Part shown: in pieces, positions 9,488-17,230 of the stretch
Layout: every line of letters starts with the position of its first letter
How positions within the stretch are numbered: the stretch's first letter is position 1
Source of the DNA: Paenibacillus vietnamensis
Lineage (GTDB): Bacteria > Bacillota > Bacilli > Paenibacillales > Paenibacillaceae
Direction of reading: 5' to 3'
Assembly (NCBI RefSeq): GCF_020169515.1
Contig: NZ_JAHMHW010000002.1
Location: forward strand, 62,001 to 126,000
Length of the DNA stretch: 64,000 nt
The notes under the pieces: model-generated
Databases searched by the model: none
Seen by the model: only the letters and a program-made list of their open reading frames with translations
What the model was told of the DNA's origin: nothing
Translations under genes and position numbers: made by a program

Positions 9488-9524
9488 AAAAAAATGCGGC
9501 CGGACATCTTGTCCGGCCGCTTCC
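9488..9524 (-). terminator. Intrinsic terminator after the YphF-like gene
   Basis: An almost perfect GCGGCCGGACA/TGTCCGGCCGC stem followed by A and eight T residues on the minus strand, 35 bp after the stop of the lipoprotein gene. It separates that gene from the spoIVA promoter. Confidence 0.9.
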
Positions 9525-9558
9525 AAGGCGGTTCTTGCATGACAGAAACTGACTCTAT

Positions 9559-10311
9559 TCAGGTCGATGACGCTTGCGGCTCTCCGTTAACCCATCGGTA
9601 GACAGGCGCTTTGACGGGAACGAAATCGGAGCCGTCGACAAGCAATGTACGCAGATCGGTATTCGCCTCAAATTCGGTTTTACCGCTCTTTTGAACGTAC
9701 TGCATGATATCGATGCCGTAATCGGCGTAGACAACGCCGTTCTCGTCCACAAGCGCATGAAGAGTCTGTCCCGAGAATACGCTGCGGATTACGGGCGCCG
9801 TCTTGTTCATCGCTTTGTAGTCGATTTGGTAAAAGCTGGGATACATCTCCTCCCCTTTAGGAAGCTTCCCGCCGCTTTGCGTGTATGACTTCACCCAGCT
9901 TTGAATGTCGTTGATTTGCTGGAAGGTGACGATATCCATCAGACGGACTCTCGGCTTTGTTTCCTCATCGATAACGAGAAAGTAATGATTGCCGCCGTTC
10001 TCGAATGCGGCGGAAGGGATATCCGACATGTACCCCATGCGCGTCAGTTTGGCAAAATCGACCACGAACTTCTCGTAAATCGGAGTATCCGCCGCGCTGT
10101 TCTTAATAGGGAGCATTCCCGTATCGGCTTTGTACTGGTCGATCGCCGCCTGCACGTTTCGCACCGCTTCCTTTGGAGCAATCTGGTTCTGCTTCAGCTC
10201 CTCCTGCGGATACATGCAGCCCGTGACCGTCATCAGAATTAGCAGCATGGCAGCAAGCGCCGCCCATTGAATCGGAAGACGGCGCTTCGCCTGCGTATGA
10301 ATAAGCTTCAT
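9559..10311 (-). CDS. YphF-like lipoprotein of unknown function
   Basis: A 250-residue predicted lipoprotein. A charged N-terminus and hydrophobic stretch (residues 15-31) end in the lipobox TVTGC with Cys at 32, so the mature protein should be membrane-anchored outside. The next part, NVQAAIDQYKADTGMLPIKN and TPIYEKFVVDFAKL, resembles the YphF family of Bacillus, which sits at the same place next to spoIVA. No enzymatic motif is visible. It is the last gene of a run that ends at a strong terminator. Confidence 0.8.
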   Translation of the reverse strand: MKLIHTQAKRRLPIQWAALAAMLLILMTVTGCMYPQEELKQNQIAPKEAVRNVQAAIDQYKADTGMLPIKNSAADTPIYEKFVVDFAKLTRMGYMSDIPSAAFENGGNHYFLVIDEETKPRVRLMDIVTFQQINDIQSWVKSYTQSGGKLPKGEEMYPSFYQIDYKAMNKTAPVIRSVFSGQTLHALVDENGVVYADYGIDIMQYVQKSGKTEFEANTDLRTLLVDGSDFVPVKAPVYRWVNGEPQASST

Positions 10312-10359
10312 GATTCTCCTCCTATAGTTAGCTGCGAATAAAACAGCATCTGTCCGGCT

Positions 10360-10707
10360 TCACCATAACGGCCCGTCTTCCTCCGCCTGCCTGGCAAGCT
10401 GCCTTGCGACGGCCGCGCGAAGGGGATCAAGCGGAATATCGACGTCTACGACACCAGACGCACGGGCTTGACAGGCAAGCCGCATTTGGCTGTCCTCTAG
10501 TCCGGCGAGCTTCCTCCGCTCATTATCGGATATCGGCAGGAGCTCGCTGCCGGGCCGCACGGACACCTTGCACATGAAGCAAGCCGCATTCCCGCCGCAG
10601 CGTGTCTTAATCGGCACATTCGCCCGTCTGGCCGCCTCCAGCAGCGTCGTGCCGGGCTTCACCTTTATCGAGCGGCCCGAAGGCCAAAATCTCACCAGTC
10701 CGTTCAT
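10360..10707 (-). CDS. 2Fe-2S ferredoxin (C-x5-C-x2-C type)
   Basis: Electron-transfer protein of 115 residues with a ferredoxin fold. Three clustered ligands are in RCGGNAACFMCKV (C-x5-C-x2-C, residues 37-46) and the fourth is in LACQAR near residue 79. This spacing is the adrenodoxin-like kind, unlike the second ferredoxin at 11327. The C-terminal VARQLARQAEEDGPLW tail is an extension. Its ATG overlaps the nucleotidyltransferase stop (ATGA), so the two are coupled. The redox partner is not evident. Confidence 0.9.
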   Translation of the reverse strand: MNGLVRFWPSGRSIKVKPGTTLLEAARRANVPIKTRCGGNAACFMCKVSVRPGSELLPISDNERRKLAGLEDSQMRLACQARASGVVDVDIPLDPLRAAVARQLARQAEEDGPLW

Positions 10708-11318
10708 TTGAGGCCACCAGCCTCCTGTATGCGCAGAAGGGAGTGTAAGCCGTCCTTCGCCTCCGGATGAAAGTCGTTGGTATTTTCAATAGCTTGCAGC
10801 GCGCTGTCATGCCGGCGCATGGACGAGGCCATCGCCTCTGCGATCAGCGCTACGCGGTCTTCCCTTCCCCGAAGCCGGTTAAACCATAGCTCGTGCGCGA
10901 GCGGCACGACATGCACCGAAAGCGCCGAACCATCCAGCCGGATAACTTCCGAATACGGCAGCAGTTGTCCCCGTACATTTGTCTCATAGAATCCGGACGG
11001 GGAAGACACCCGGAAACCGCCTACGAGCTCGACCTGCACGCCTTCAATCCGGAAATGGCACAGGGTCGAACGATACATGCTCGTCGTACTGAGGACGGGC
11101 TCGTCAATCGCGAAGCTCCTCAGCGATTGGTAAATCGCGGACACGTCAGCTTCGTCGCAATAGAGATCAAGATCGCGAGGGTCTGCTGCGAGCTTCAAGC
11201 CGCGTAACATGAGACCCGCGCTCCCGCCTACGACCCAAGTTGCCTGCGAGCCTTCCGTCATGGTTACGATAGCGGCCAGCGCCTTATGAATATTCCCGTT
11301 TTCTGACATCGCCGGCAC
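10704..11318 (-). CDS. Nucleotidyltransferase-fold protein of unknown target
   Basis: A 204-residue protein with the start of a polymerase-beta-like nucleotidyltransferase fold: WVVGGSAGLMLRG (residues 28-40) and DPRDLDLYCDEADV (46-59) give the G-G and D-x-D signature. A third acidic strand may be in VQVELVGGFRV. It resembles the substrate-sensing or antitoxin-like branches of this superfamily (proteins annotated as nucleotidyltransferase-like or AbiEii-like), but no toxin partner is present. It is placed between two ferredoxin genes in a tight three-gene set. Activity is unproven. Confidence 0.75.
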   Translation of the reverse strand: MPAMSENGNIHKALAAIVTMTEGSQATWVVGGSAGLMLRGLKLAADPRDLDLYCDEADVSAIYQSLRSFAIDEPVLSTTSMYRSTLCHFRIEGVQVELVGGFRVSSPSGFYETNVRGQLLPYSEVIRLDGSALSVHVVPLAHELWFNRLRGREDRVALIAEAMASSMRRHDSALQAIENTNDFHPEAKDGLHSLLRIQEAGGLK

Positions 11319-11326
11319 TTCCTTTA

Positions 11327-11623
11327 TTAGAAATAAGTTTTGTTCACCGCTTTAATTTGTGCCTGGTCGGACTTGACGATGGCCTGGCAGCCAAGCCGGT
11401 AGCCCTCCTCGAATTCCTCCGGCTCCAGGCGGTCCCATTCCTCGTCCGTAATTCCCTCGAGCTGGTCCCCGCCTTCCGTAATCAGACACCGGCAGCGGGC
11501 GCAGGTGCCCCTGGCGCAGGAGAAGCCCCAATCCACGTCGTGCTTCAAAGCATGATCCAGGATCGATAAGCCCGCCTCCGCTTCCACCGTCGCCGTCTTC
11601 GTTCTCCCCTTTAATTCGATCAT
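11327..11623 (-). CDS. 2Fe-2S ferredoxin (plant type)
   Basis: A 98-residue ferredoxin with ligands in SCARGTCARCRC (C-x4-C-x2-C, residues 35-43) and LGCQAIV near residue 79. An acidic stretch, DEEWDRLEPEEFEEG, lies between the cluster and the last Cys and would suit docking to a reductase. It is the first gene of a ferredoxin-nucleotidyltransferase-ferredoxin trio; only 8 bp separate it from the next start. Confidence 0.9.
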   Translation of the reverse strand: MIELKGRTKTATVEAEAGLSILDHALKHDVDWGFSCARGTCARCRCLITEGGDQLEGITDEEWDRLEPEEFEEGYRLGCQAIVKSDQAQIKAVNKTYF

Positions 11624-11680
11624 GTGATGTCCAGTCTCCCTTTTTTGCAGTATTTAGTCTTTTCAATTATGTATGCGGTG

Positions 11681-11860
11681 TTAAATAATGGATATAAGTC
11701 CGCATATAAATCCGACAATCAGTATAATAAAGGCAAGCAGCGAAAGGACGAATTTTAAAATTCCTTTCGTTTTCAGCCGCGCAAACGTTATGAGCAGGGC
11801 CGCTATCGCCATCATTCCGATGCCGAACAGCGAAACCCACATTTTTGTCATTCCATCCAT
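11681..11860 (-). CDS. Small membrane protein, DUF2768/YphE type
   Basis: A 59-residue protein read directly from the sequence: it starts MDGMTKMWVSLFGIGMMAIA and ends with a second hydrophobic helix, FVLSLLAFIILIVGFICGLISII, so it has two transmembrane segments joined by FARLKTKGIL. An AGGAG lies 12 bases upstream. A longer overlapping frame at 11667-11900 is in another register and not protein-like. Size, topology and position between gpsA/spoVIF and the spoIVA side match YphE of Bacillus subtilis. Confidence 0.82.
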   Translation of the reverse strand: MDGMTKMWVSLFGIGMMAIAALLITFARLKTKGILKFVLSLLAFIILIVGFICGLISII

Positions 11861-11919
11861 TGTCCATCCATTCTCCTAATCTATAGCATAATGAGTTCAA
11901 CCCATTATACCATCGGATA

Positions 11920-11985
11920 AAAAAAAGGACAAAAGCCGACAGGGCGAGCTCCGAACAAGTATTCGGAACGTCCCCCGCTTTTGCC
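11920..11985 (-). terminator. Intrinsic terminator after spoVIF
   Basis: A branched inverted repeat on the minus strand (outer AAAAGC with GCTTTT, inner TCCGAA with TTCGGA) followed by eight T residues, immediately after the spoVIF stop. Confidence 0.65.
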
Positions 11986-11996
11986 TCGCCAGATTA

Positions 11997-12269
11997 TTAT
12001 TTCATCATCATCTTGATCAGCGATTCCATATTGCTCGTGCTCATACCGGTAGCCTTGACGGCTTTGACGATATCGTTAATCGTGGAATCGGCCACTTTGA
12101 CTTTAGCCATTTCGGATACCTGCTTGATGAGCTTGCGCAGCTCAGCCTCATTCTGCATCGTATCTGCGGTGACGCCGCTGGCTATTTTTTTGACGGCATT
12201 CTCGCTAATGCTTTTGCCTGTTTTTTTATTAATTGAACTCAATACGTCCTTGGACAAATCCTTCGACAA
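11997..12269 (-). CDS. spoVIF: Stage VI sporulation protein F
   Basis: Small 90-residue protein of late spore coat assembly (also YjcC). The family pattern is clear: DVLSSINKKTGKSISENAVKKIASGV followed by LRKLIKQVSEMAKVKV and a Met-rich end, SLIKMMMK. The start is TTG 12269 with GGAGG eight bases before it. In Bacillus subtilis spoVIF is elsewhere; here it lies alone between gpsA and yphE with its own terminator. Confidence 0.9.
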   Translation of the reverse strand: MSKDLSKDVLSSINKKTGKSISENAVKKIASGVTADTMQNEAELRKLIKQVSEMAKVKVADSTINDIVKAVKATGMSTSNMESLIKMMMK

Positions 12270-12348
12270 TTCCTACACCTCCATGATGCGATTAGGGGTA
12301 CTCCATGCATCATATGAGGACAGCATAGGAATGGTGTAGGCGGACGGT

Positions 12349-13383
12349 CTAGATGAGCTCTTCGATTTCGTGCGTGCGAAGCCGTCCCATTAAACTCTCG
12401 ACCGCTTTTCGAGGCTCCTTGTTCGCGAACAAAACCTCGTAGAGCTGAACGGTGATCGGCATTTCCACATTATATTCCTTGGCGAGGTCGAAGGCGGCTC
12501 TAGTCGTCTTGACACCTTCGACCACCATGCCCATCCGGCTTAAAACCTCGTCTAAAGGCGTACCGTCGGCGAGCATATAGCCGGCTCTCCAATTCCGGCT
12601 GTGCTTGCTCGTACAGGTTACGACCAGATCGCCCACCCCGGCGAGTCCCGCGAACGTCAACGGATTGGCGCCCATGGCGGCTCCAAGCCTGCCGATTTCC
12701 GCCAGGCCGCGCGTCAGCAAAGCGGCCTTTGCATTGTCGCCAAACCCGAGTCCGTCCGTCAAGCCGGCGCCGAGCGCAATAATATTTTTGATTGCACCCG
12801 CTACCTCTACGCCAACGACATCGGGATTCGTATACACCCGGAAATGATTGTTCATCAACGCATCCTGCGCCTGCTCGGCCGCCTCAATGTCGGCGGAGGC
12901 GACAACAACCGTCGTCGGCTGCTTAAGGATAACCTCCTCAGCGTGGCTCGGTCCCGACAAAACGACAAGCTGCTCCTTGGTGCGTCCCAATTCTTCGGTC
13001 AGCACGGTCGTCATCCTTTTGAGCGAGCCGGTTTCAAAGCCCTTCGTCGCGTGAACGACCAGCGTGCTTTCCTCCAGAAAAGGAGCTGCTTGCTTCGCCA
13101 CTTCCCTCATCGCGCCGGACGGCGCGACGAATAAAGCGAGCTCTGCGCCGCGCAGCGCCAGCTCCATATCCGTCGTCGCCTGCAGGCCGTCCGGAAGACG
13201 GACGCCGGGCAGGAATCTGCCGTTCTCCCTCGTCTCGTTAATGCTATCGGCCTGCTCTCCGTTTCGCGTCCACAACATAACCCGGTAACCGTTGTTCGCG
13301 AGCACCGAAGCAAGCGCGGTGCCCCAGCTTCCGGCTACCAGCACGGCTGCACGTTTCGCTTCCTCTTGATTGTATTTGGTCAT
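12349..13383 (-). CDS. gpsA: NAD(P)H-dependent glycerol-3-phosphate dehydrogenase
   Basis: Reduces dihydroxyacetone phosphate to sn-glycerol 3-phosphate for phospholipid synthesis. The 344 residues have the family landmarks SGPSHAEEV (residues 145-153), the catalytic VAGAIKNIIALGAGLTDGLGFG region near 195, and GLAGVGDLVVTCTS. The nucleotide-binding loop reads VLVAGSWGTALA, with Val16 where the first Gly of GxGxxG is usual (codon GTA rather than GGN). It follows plsY by 7 bp, so precursor and acyltransferase genes are coupled. Confidence 0.96.
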   Translation of the reverse strand: MTKYNQEEAKRAAVLVAGSWGTALASVLANNGYRVMLWTRNGEQADSINETRENGRFLPGVRLPDGLQATTDMELALRGAELALFVAPSGAMREVAKQAAPFLEESTLVVHATKGFETGSLKRMTTVLTEELGRTKEQLVVLSGPSHAEEVILKQPTTVVVASADIEAAEQAQDALMNNHFRVYTNPDVVGVEVAGAIKNIIALGAGLTDGLGFGDNAKAALLTRGLAEIGRLGAAMGANPLTFAGLAGVGDLVVTCTSKHSRNWRAGYMLADGTPLDEVLSRMGMVVEGVKTTRAAFDLAKEYNVEMPITVQLYEVLFANKEPRKAVESLMGRLRTHEIEELI

Positions 13384-13390
13384 GGTAGGT

Positions 13391-13990
13391 TCACGATCCC
13401 TTCTTCGCGCCCAGCTTGTTTTCCGTCCCTTGGAACAGCTTCACCAAATTTGTTCTGTGGCGGACAAATGCGAACAGGCAAATCAGAAGACTTGCGCTCA
13501 GCAGCGGCACCGAAAAATGTAAAATGGAAATGAATACAGGGGTCAAAGCCGCAAACAGCAGCGATCCAAGCGATACGTATCTGGTGACCGCTATCGCGGC
13601 AATCGCGATAATGCCGGCGCAAAGAGCGGGAACAAAGGCTAGCGTCGCGATGACGCCGACCGTCGTGGCAATCCCTTTGCCTCCTTTGAACCGGAACCAC
13701 ACAGGCCAGTTATGCCCTACGATGGCTGCAAGACCGCATAAAACGGGAATCCAGCTATTATCCCCCAAAGCGTGCCCGATCCATACCGCGGCAACGCCTT
13801 TTCCGATATCCAGCAGAAATACCAGTATGCCGGGTCCCTTGCCCAATACGCGGAGCGTATTGGTGGCTCCGGCGTTGCCGCTGCCGTGCTGGCGGATATC
13901 GATTCCTTTGACCCATTTGGCGATAACGATGCTGAACGATACTGATCCTAACAAATAGCTTAAAGCAACCGCGATGACTCCGTATAACAA
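13391..13990 (-). CDS. plsY: Acyl-phosphate glycerol-3-phosphate acyltransferase PlsY
   Basis: Membrane enzyme that acylates glycerol 3-phosphate with acyl phosphate. The 199 residues contain the three conserved loops: LLGSVSFSIVIAK, GSGNAGATNTLRVLGK (about 37-52), and HNWPVWFRFKGGKGIATTVG (about 93-112). Five to six helices are expected. Located between der and gpsA with very short gaps. Confidence 0.97.
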   Translation of the reverse strand: MLYGVIAVALSYLLGSVSFSIVIAKWVKGIDIRQHGSGNAGATNTLRVLGKGPGILVFLLDIGKGVAAVWIGHALGDNSWIPVLCGLAAIVGHNWPVWFRFKGGKGIATTVGVIATLAFVPALCAGIIAIAAIAVTRYVSLGSLLFAALTPVFISILHFSVPLLSASLLICLFAFVRHRTNLVKLFQGTENKLGAKKGS

Positions 13991-14002
13991 GCGACTTCTC
14001 TC

Positions 14003-15325
14003 CTAATCTTCCTCGGACTTACGACGTGAAAATATTCGTATCGGCGTTCCTTCAAAATTAAATGCAGCGCGAATTTTGTTCTCCAAATAACGTTCGTACG
14101 AAAAATGCATAATCTCCGGATCGTTGACGAACACAACGATCGTCGGCGGCTTGGTGGCAACTTGGGTGACGTAATTGATACGGAGCCGCTTTCCTTTGTC
14201 CGACGGAGGAGGGTTAATCGCGACCGCATCGGATACGACGTCATTAAGCAAATGGGTCTGAATGCGCAGCGCGTGCTGTTCGGAAACATGATTGACGACC
14301 GGCAGCAGCTTATGTAAGCGCTGTTTCGTCAGTGCAGACAGATAAACAATCGGAGCATAGGACATGAACAGAAAATGGTCCCGGATGCTCTGCGTGAATT
14401 GCTGCATCGTTTTGTCGTCCTTCTCCACTACATCCCATTTGTTGACGACAAAAACGGACGCTTTGCCCGCTTCATGCGCATAACCGGCAATATGCTTGTC
14501 CTGCTCGATAATTCCTTCTTCGCCGTTAATGTGAACAAGAACGACATCCGCTCTTTCGATCGCCTTCATCGCTCTCATTACGCTGTATTTCTCGGTCGAT
14601 TCATAAACCTTGCCGCGCTTTCGCATCCCGGCCGTATCGATCAGCACGTAACGCTGGCCGTCGCGCTCAAACGGCGTGTCGATCGCATCCCGTGTCGTAC
14701 CCGCCACGTTGCTTACGATGACGCGGTCCTCGCCGAGAAGCGCATTTACAAGCGAAGATTTGCCGACATTCGGCCTGCCGATCAGGGCAACGCGAATGAC
14801 GTCCTCATCATAGCCGTCATCCGTCAAATCCGGCAGCAGCTCGACGGCCGCATCCAGCAAATCGCCGATTCCGATGCCGTGCGCACCGGAAATCGCGATC
14901 GGCTGCCCGAAGCCGAGTCCGTAAAATTCATAAATCTCGTCCATCCGGTTTTGATTGTCCACCTTGTTCACAGCTACGACGACGGGCTTCCGCGATCGGA
15001 ACAGCATTTGCGCGACCTCGTCATCCGCATGGGTCAATCCGGATTTGGCGTCGACCATGAAAATAATAACGTCTGCTTCCTCGATCGCAAGTTCAGCCTG
15101 CATGCGAACCGATTTCATAATTTCGTCTTCGCCGTCGATTTCGATACCGCCGGTATCGATAATGCTGAACGGCTTGCCGTTCCATTCTCCGGTGCCGTAC
15201 AGCCGGTCGCGGGTCACACCCGGTTTATCCTCAACAATAGCCAGACGGTCGCCGATAACACGGTTAAATATGGTGGACTTACCCACATTCGGACGCCCGA
15301 CAATAGCAATAACGGGTCTTGCCAT
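14003..15325 (-). CDS. der: Ribosome biogenesis GTPase Der (EngA)
   Basis: Double-GTPase needed for 50S subunit assembly. Its 440 residues hold two G domains, with P-loops [12 protein letters not shown] (residues 8-19) and [12 protein letters not shown] (about 183-194), matching DTGG and DTAG switch motifs, and NKVD and NKWD specificity motifs. A KH-like C-terminal domain ends [19 protein letters not shown] is well placed before the ATG at 15325. Confidence 0.98.
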   Translation of the reverse strand: MARPVIAIVGRPNVGKSTIFNRVIGDRLAIVEDKPGVTRDRLYGTGEWNGKPFSIIDTGGIEIDGEDEIMKSVRMQAELAIEEADVIIFMVDAKSGLTHADDEVAQMLFRSRKPVVVAVNKVDNQNRMDEIYEFYGLGFGQPIAISGAHGIGIGDLLDAAVELLPDLTDDGYDEDVIRVALIGRPNVGKSSLVNALLGEDRVIVSNVAGTTRDAIDTPFERDGQRYVLIDTAGMRKRGKVYESTEKYSVMRAMKAIERADVVLVHINGEEGIIEQDKHIAGYAHEAGKASVFVVNKWDVVEKDDKTMQQFTQSIRDHFLFMSYAPIVYLSALTKQRLHKLLPVVNHVSEQHALRIQTHLLNDVVSDAVAINPPPSDKGKRLRINYVTQVATKPPTIVVFVNDPEIMHFSYERYLENKIRAAFNFEGTPIRIFSRRKSEED

Positions 15326-15403
15326 AGTTAGTTTTCCACTCCTTCAAAAATACTCACGTTAATCATCATAGCAAAAAAGTCCGGTCTTGGCTAACTTTTC
15401 ATG

Positions 15404-15583
15404 TCAATGGTGTCTGACAAGGATGATCGTGCCGTTTTTCAAATCGTGCGCGCTAGCATCCAATATTTTCTCCAGCAGAAAAGAAGTCCGCTCCAGCTCC
15501 GCTTCGTCGCCCGCAATAAAAATAGGAGCCCCACCACCAACCTTGCTTGCCAGTGTCGAGACGACGGCGACAATTTCAGCCAT
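15404..15583 (-). CDS. Small capping-type partner of the YIEGIA protein
   Basis: A 59-residue protein read directly from the sequence (starts MAEIVAVVSTLASKVGGGAP, ends LKNGTIILVRHH). A strong AAAGGAGG lies 11 bases before ATG 15583, and the start overlaps the YIEGIA gene end by 8 bp, so the two are translationally coupled. Sequence and position fit the small family that public annotation calls the capping complex subunit for YIEGIA. It has no membrane helix and looks like a compact alpha/beta fold. Its biochemical role is not known to me. Confidence 0.78.
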   Translation of the reverse strand: MAEIVAVVSTLASKVGGGAPIFIAGDEAELERTSFLLEKILDASAHDLKNGTIILVRHH

Positions 15584-16493
15584 TTTCGCCCGCCTCCTTT
15601 CGATTCACCGACGCCTCGGTCGGCATCCGCACCGCGGATTCCAAAATAGGAACCCGCAGGACAATTTGCTTGCCCTTCTCCGCATCTCTTTCCTGAGGCA
15701 AAATAAAAACAGCCAGCCGGCCGTCCTTCATATCCAGCTTGGCCATCGGAATCAGCATAGGCTCTCCCGAATCCCGGAACACGCCTAGTATTGTCGCCAG
15801 ATCAAACAAAATCGCTTGACGTTGCCCCAAATTGCTGATTGTGACCTTGCCGTTGGCGTTAAAAGGCGAAAGCACAAATCCCATCCCGCGTTCGGCAATC
15901 GTATCCCTGTTCGTTTTCAAGCCTACATTCATAATGTAGATATCGTCAACGAACAAATCGGGTCCGTCCACCTTTACGACTCCCTGTTTTACCGATGCGA
16001 TATGCGAAATGGACTTGCCGGATTTCAACTTCTCTACGAGCAGCAGCGCCAGCCCTCCAGCCAGAAGACCGGTCCATACATTAATGAGAATCGAGAACAG
16101 ACTCGTCAGCATAGAGGTCATAATGACCAAATAGTTCCTTCCTTCGAACATCATCGCTATGCCCTCAATATAAGAAGAGCCGCGGCCGACCAGCTCTTGC
16201 TCGTCAATTTTCGTAAGCGTTTCCCTCTCCATCTTCCTGACATCCCGGAATTGCTGCGCTGCAAGCGTCAGAAAGGTGATCGCGGTATAGTCTTTTTTGA
16301 ACAGTGCCGGCACCGCCACCGCGCCCAAAGCCGCAGCAATAACGCCCAAAGAAATATGTATAATTCTGCCGTGGGTATGCGTCGGGTATTGTCGATAATC
16401 CGTCCTCAGCATAAGCAGCCGGGACACGATACCAAGAAGCAATCCTGCTAATACTCCAACCAACAGCTTATTTTCAACGAGAAACTGTTGCAT
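15576..16493 (-). CDS. YIEGIA-family membrane protein
   Basis: A 305-residue protein of unknown function. It begins MQQFLVENKLLVGVLAGLLLG at ATG 16493 (a GTG one codon earlier is 9 bases from AGGAGG). Helices near 10-30, 45-65 and 125-155 place it in the membrane. The signature YIEGIA is at residues 108-113 in a soluble loop. The C-terminal half is predicted soluble with many short strands (VTISNLGQRQAILFDLATIL). It overlaps both neighbours by a few bases, suggesting a coupled three-gene unit with the YphA-like protein and the small partner. Confidence 0.85.
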   Translation of the reverse strand: MQQFLVENKLLVGVLAGLLLGIVSRLLMLRTDYRQYPTHTHGRIIHISLGVIAAALGAVAVPALFKKDYTAITFLTLAAQQFRDVRKMERETLTKIDEQELVGRGSSYIEGIAMMFEGRNYLVIMTSMLTSLFSILINVWTGLLAGGLALLLVEKLKSGKSISHIASVKQGVVKVDGPDLFVDDIYIMNVGLKTNRDTIAERGMGFVLSPFNANGKVTISNLGQRQAILFDLATILGVFRDSGEPMLIPMAKLDMKDGRLAVFILPQERDAEKGKQIVLRVPILESAVRMPTEASVNRKEAGENG

Positions 16494-17137
16494 CACGCGG
16501 ATCCGCCTCCTCTTGAATGCCAAAAAAAAGTTCCCGCCTTCGACATCGCCGTCTTCGCCCCTCTTACAAGGATGCTGATAAGCCTGGCAGCCGAAAACGC
16601 GATGAGAAATCCGTCCCACCAGGATAAAGAGCCGATCCGGACGGATGGAATGTCCTTATGCAGCAAGGCAAGCAGAAGCTCGCTTAAGGCCGCGCCCCAA
16701 ATTAAGATGACACCTTGATGCCTGACCTCCGACGAAAAGGCGCCGCAAAGTACGCCGGCAGCAAGCGGAGCGTCCCAGTTAGGATCGAGCCAATAGAAAA
16801 CGGGATCATAGCTGTAAATTTTACGCACAAAACCCCAGACAACAGCAGTCATAACCGCACTTAACGCCAAATATCCGCGCAGGCTCCACCCCTCGAATCT
16901 CAGCAATGCAGCCATAGCGGCGGCCAGAAGCACACATACGGCGGCATGAAGCTCGATATGAGCGCCGGCCAGCACCGCCGTCAGCCAGATCGGAGTAGGA
17001 AGCAGAAGCAGACCTATCAAGCCGTATGTCAGCATGCGCCGCCTGGTAACTTCGGGAAATAAAAAAGGCTTCCAGCCTGTCGCCAGCAATACCAACCAGA
17101 TAAGAAGTAACCATAATGAAATAAATCCGGGGTTCAT
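16493..17137 (-). CDS. YphA-like polytopic membrane protein
   Basis: A 214-residue hydrophobic protein with about six or seven helices (LWLLLIWLVLLATGW, MLTYGLIGLLLLPTPIWLTAVLAG, AALSELLLALL). No enzymatic motif is visible. Its place between the S1-domain gene and the der cluster, and its topology, match YphA of Bacillus subtilis; I assign it mainly on those grounds. Its stop overlaps the start of the YIEGIA gene. Confidence 0.75.
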   Translation of the reverse strand: MNPGFISLWLLLIWLVLLATGWKPFLFPEVTRRRMLTYGLIGLLLLPTPIWLTAVLAGAHIELHAAVCVLLAAAMAALLRFEGWSLRGYLALSAVMTAVVWGFVRKIYSYDPVFYWLDPNWDAPLAAGVLCGAFSSEVRHQGVILIWGAALSELLLALLHKDIPSVRIGSLSWWDGFLIAFSAARLISILVRGAKTAMSKAGTFFWHSRGGGSA

Positions 17138-17172
17138 GTTTTCATTTCACCTCTGCCCTATTATGCGCCAAA

Positions 17173-17216
17173 AAAAAGGAGCTATTCCTGCGCAATTGCG
17201 CAGAAACAGCTCCTTT
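17173..17216 (-). terminator. Intrinsic terminator after the S1-domain gene
   Basis: AAAAGGAGCT pairs with AGCTCCTTTT around an inner CTGCGCAATTGCGCAG palindrome; seven T residues follow on the minus strand, right after the stop at 17231. Confidence 0.9.
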
Positions 17217-17230
17217 TGCAGCCATTAGGC

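Noticed and set aside
11667-11900. 77-codon frame over the YphE-type gene
   Set aside because: The other register gives two clean membrane helices and a better start; this one is polar and unstructured.
14375-15331. Long open frame antisense to der
   Set aside because: Shadow of the conserved GTPase gene; the protein is rich in His, Arg and Asn with no recognisable fold.
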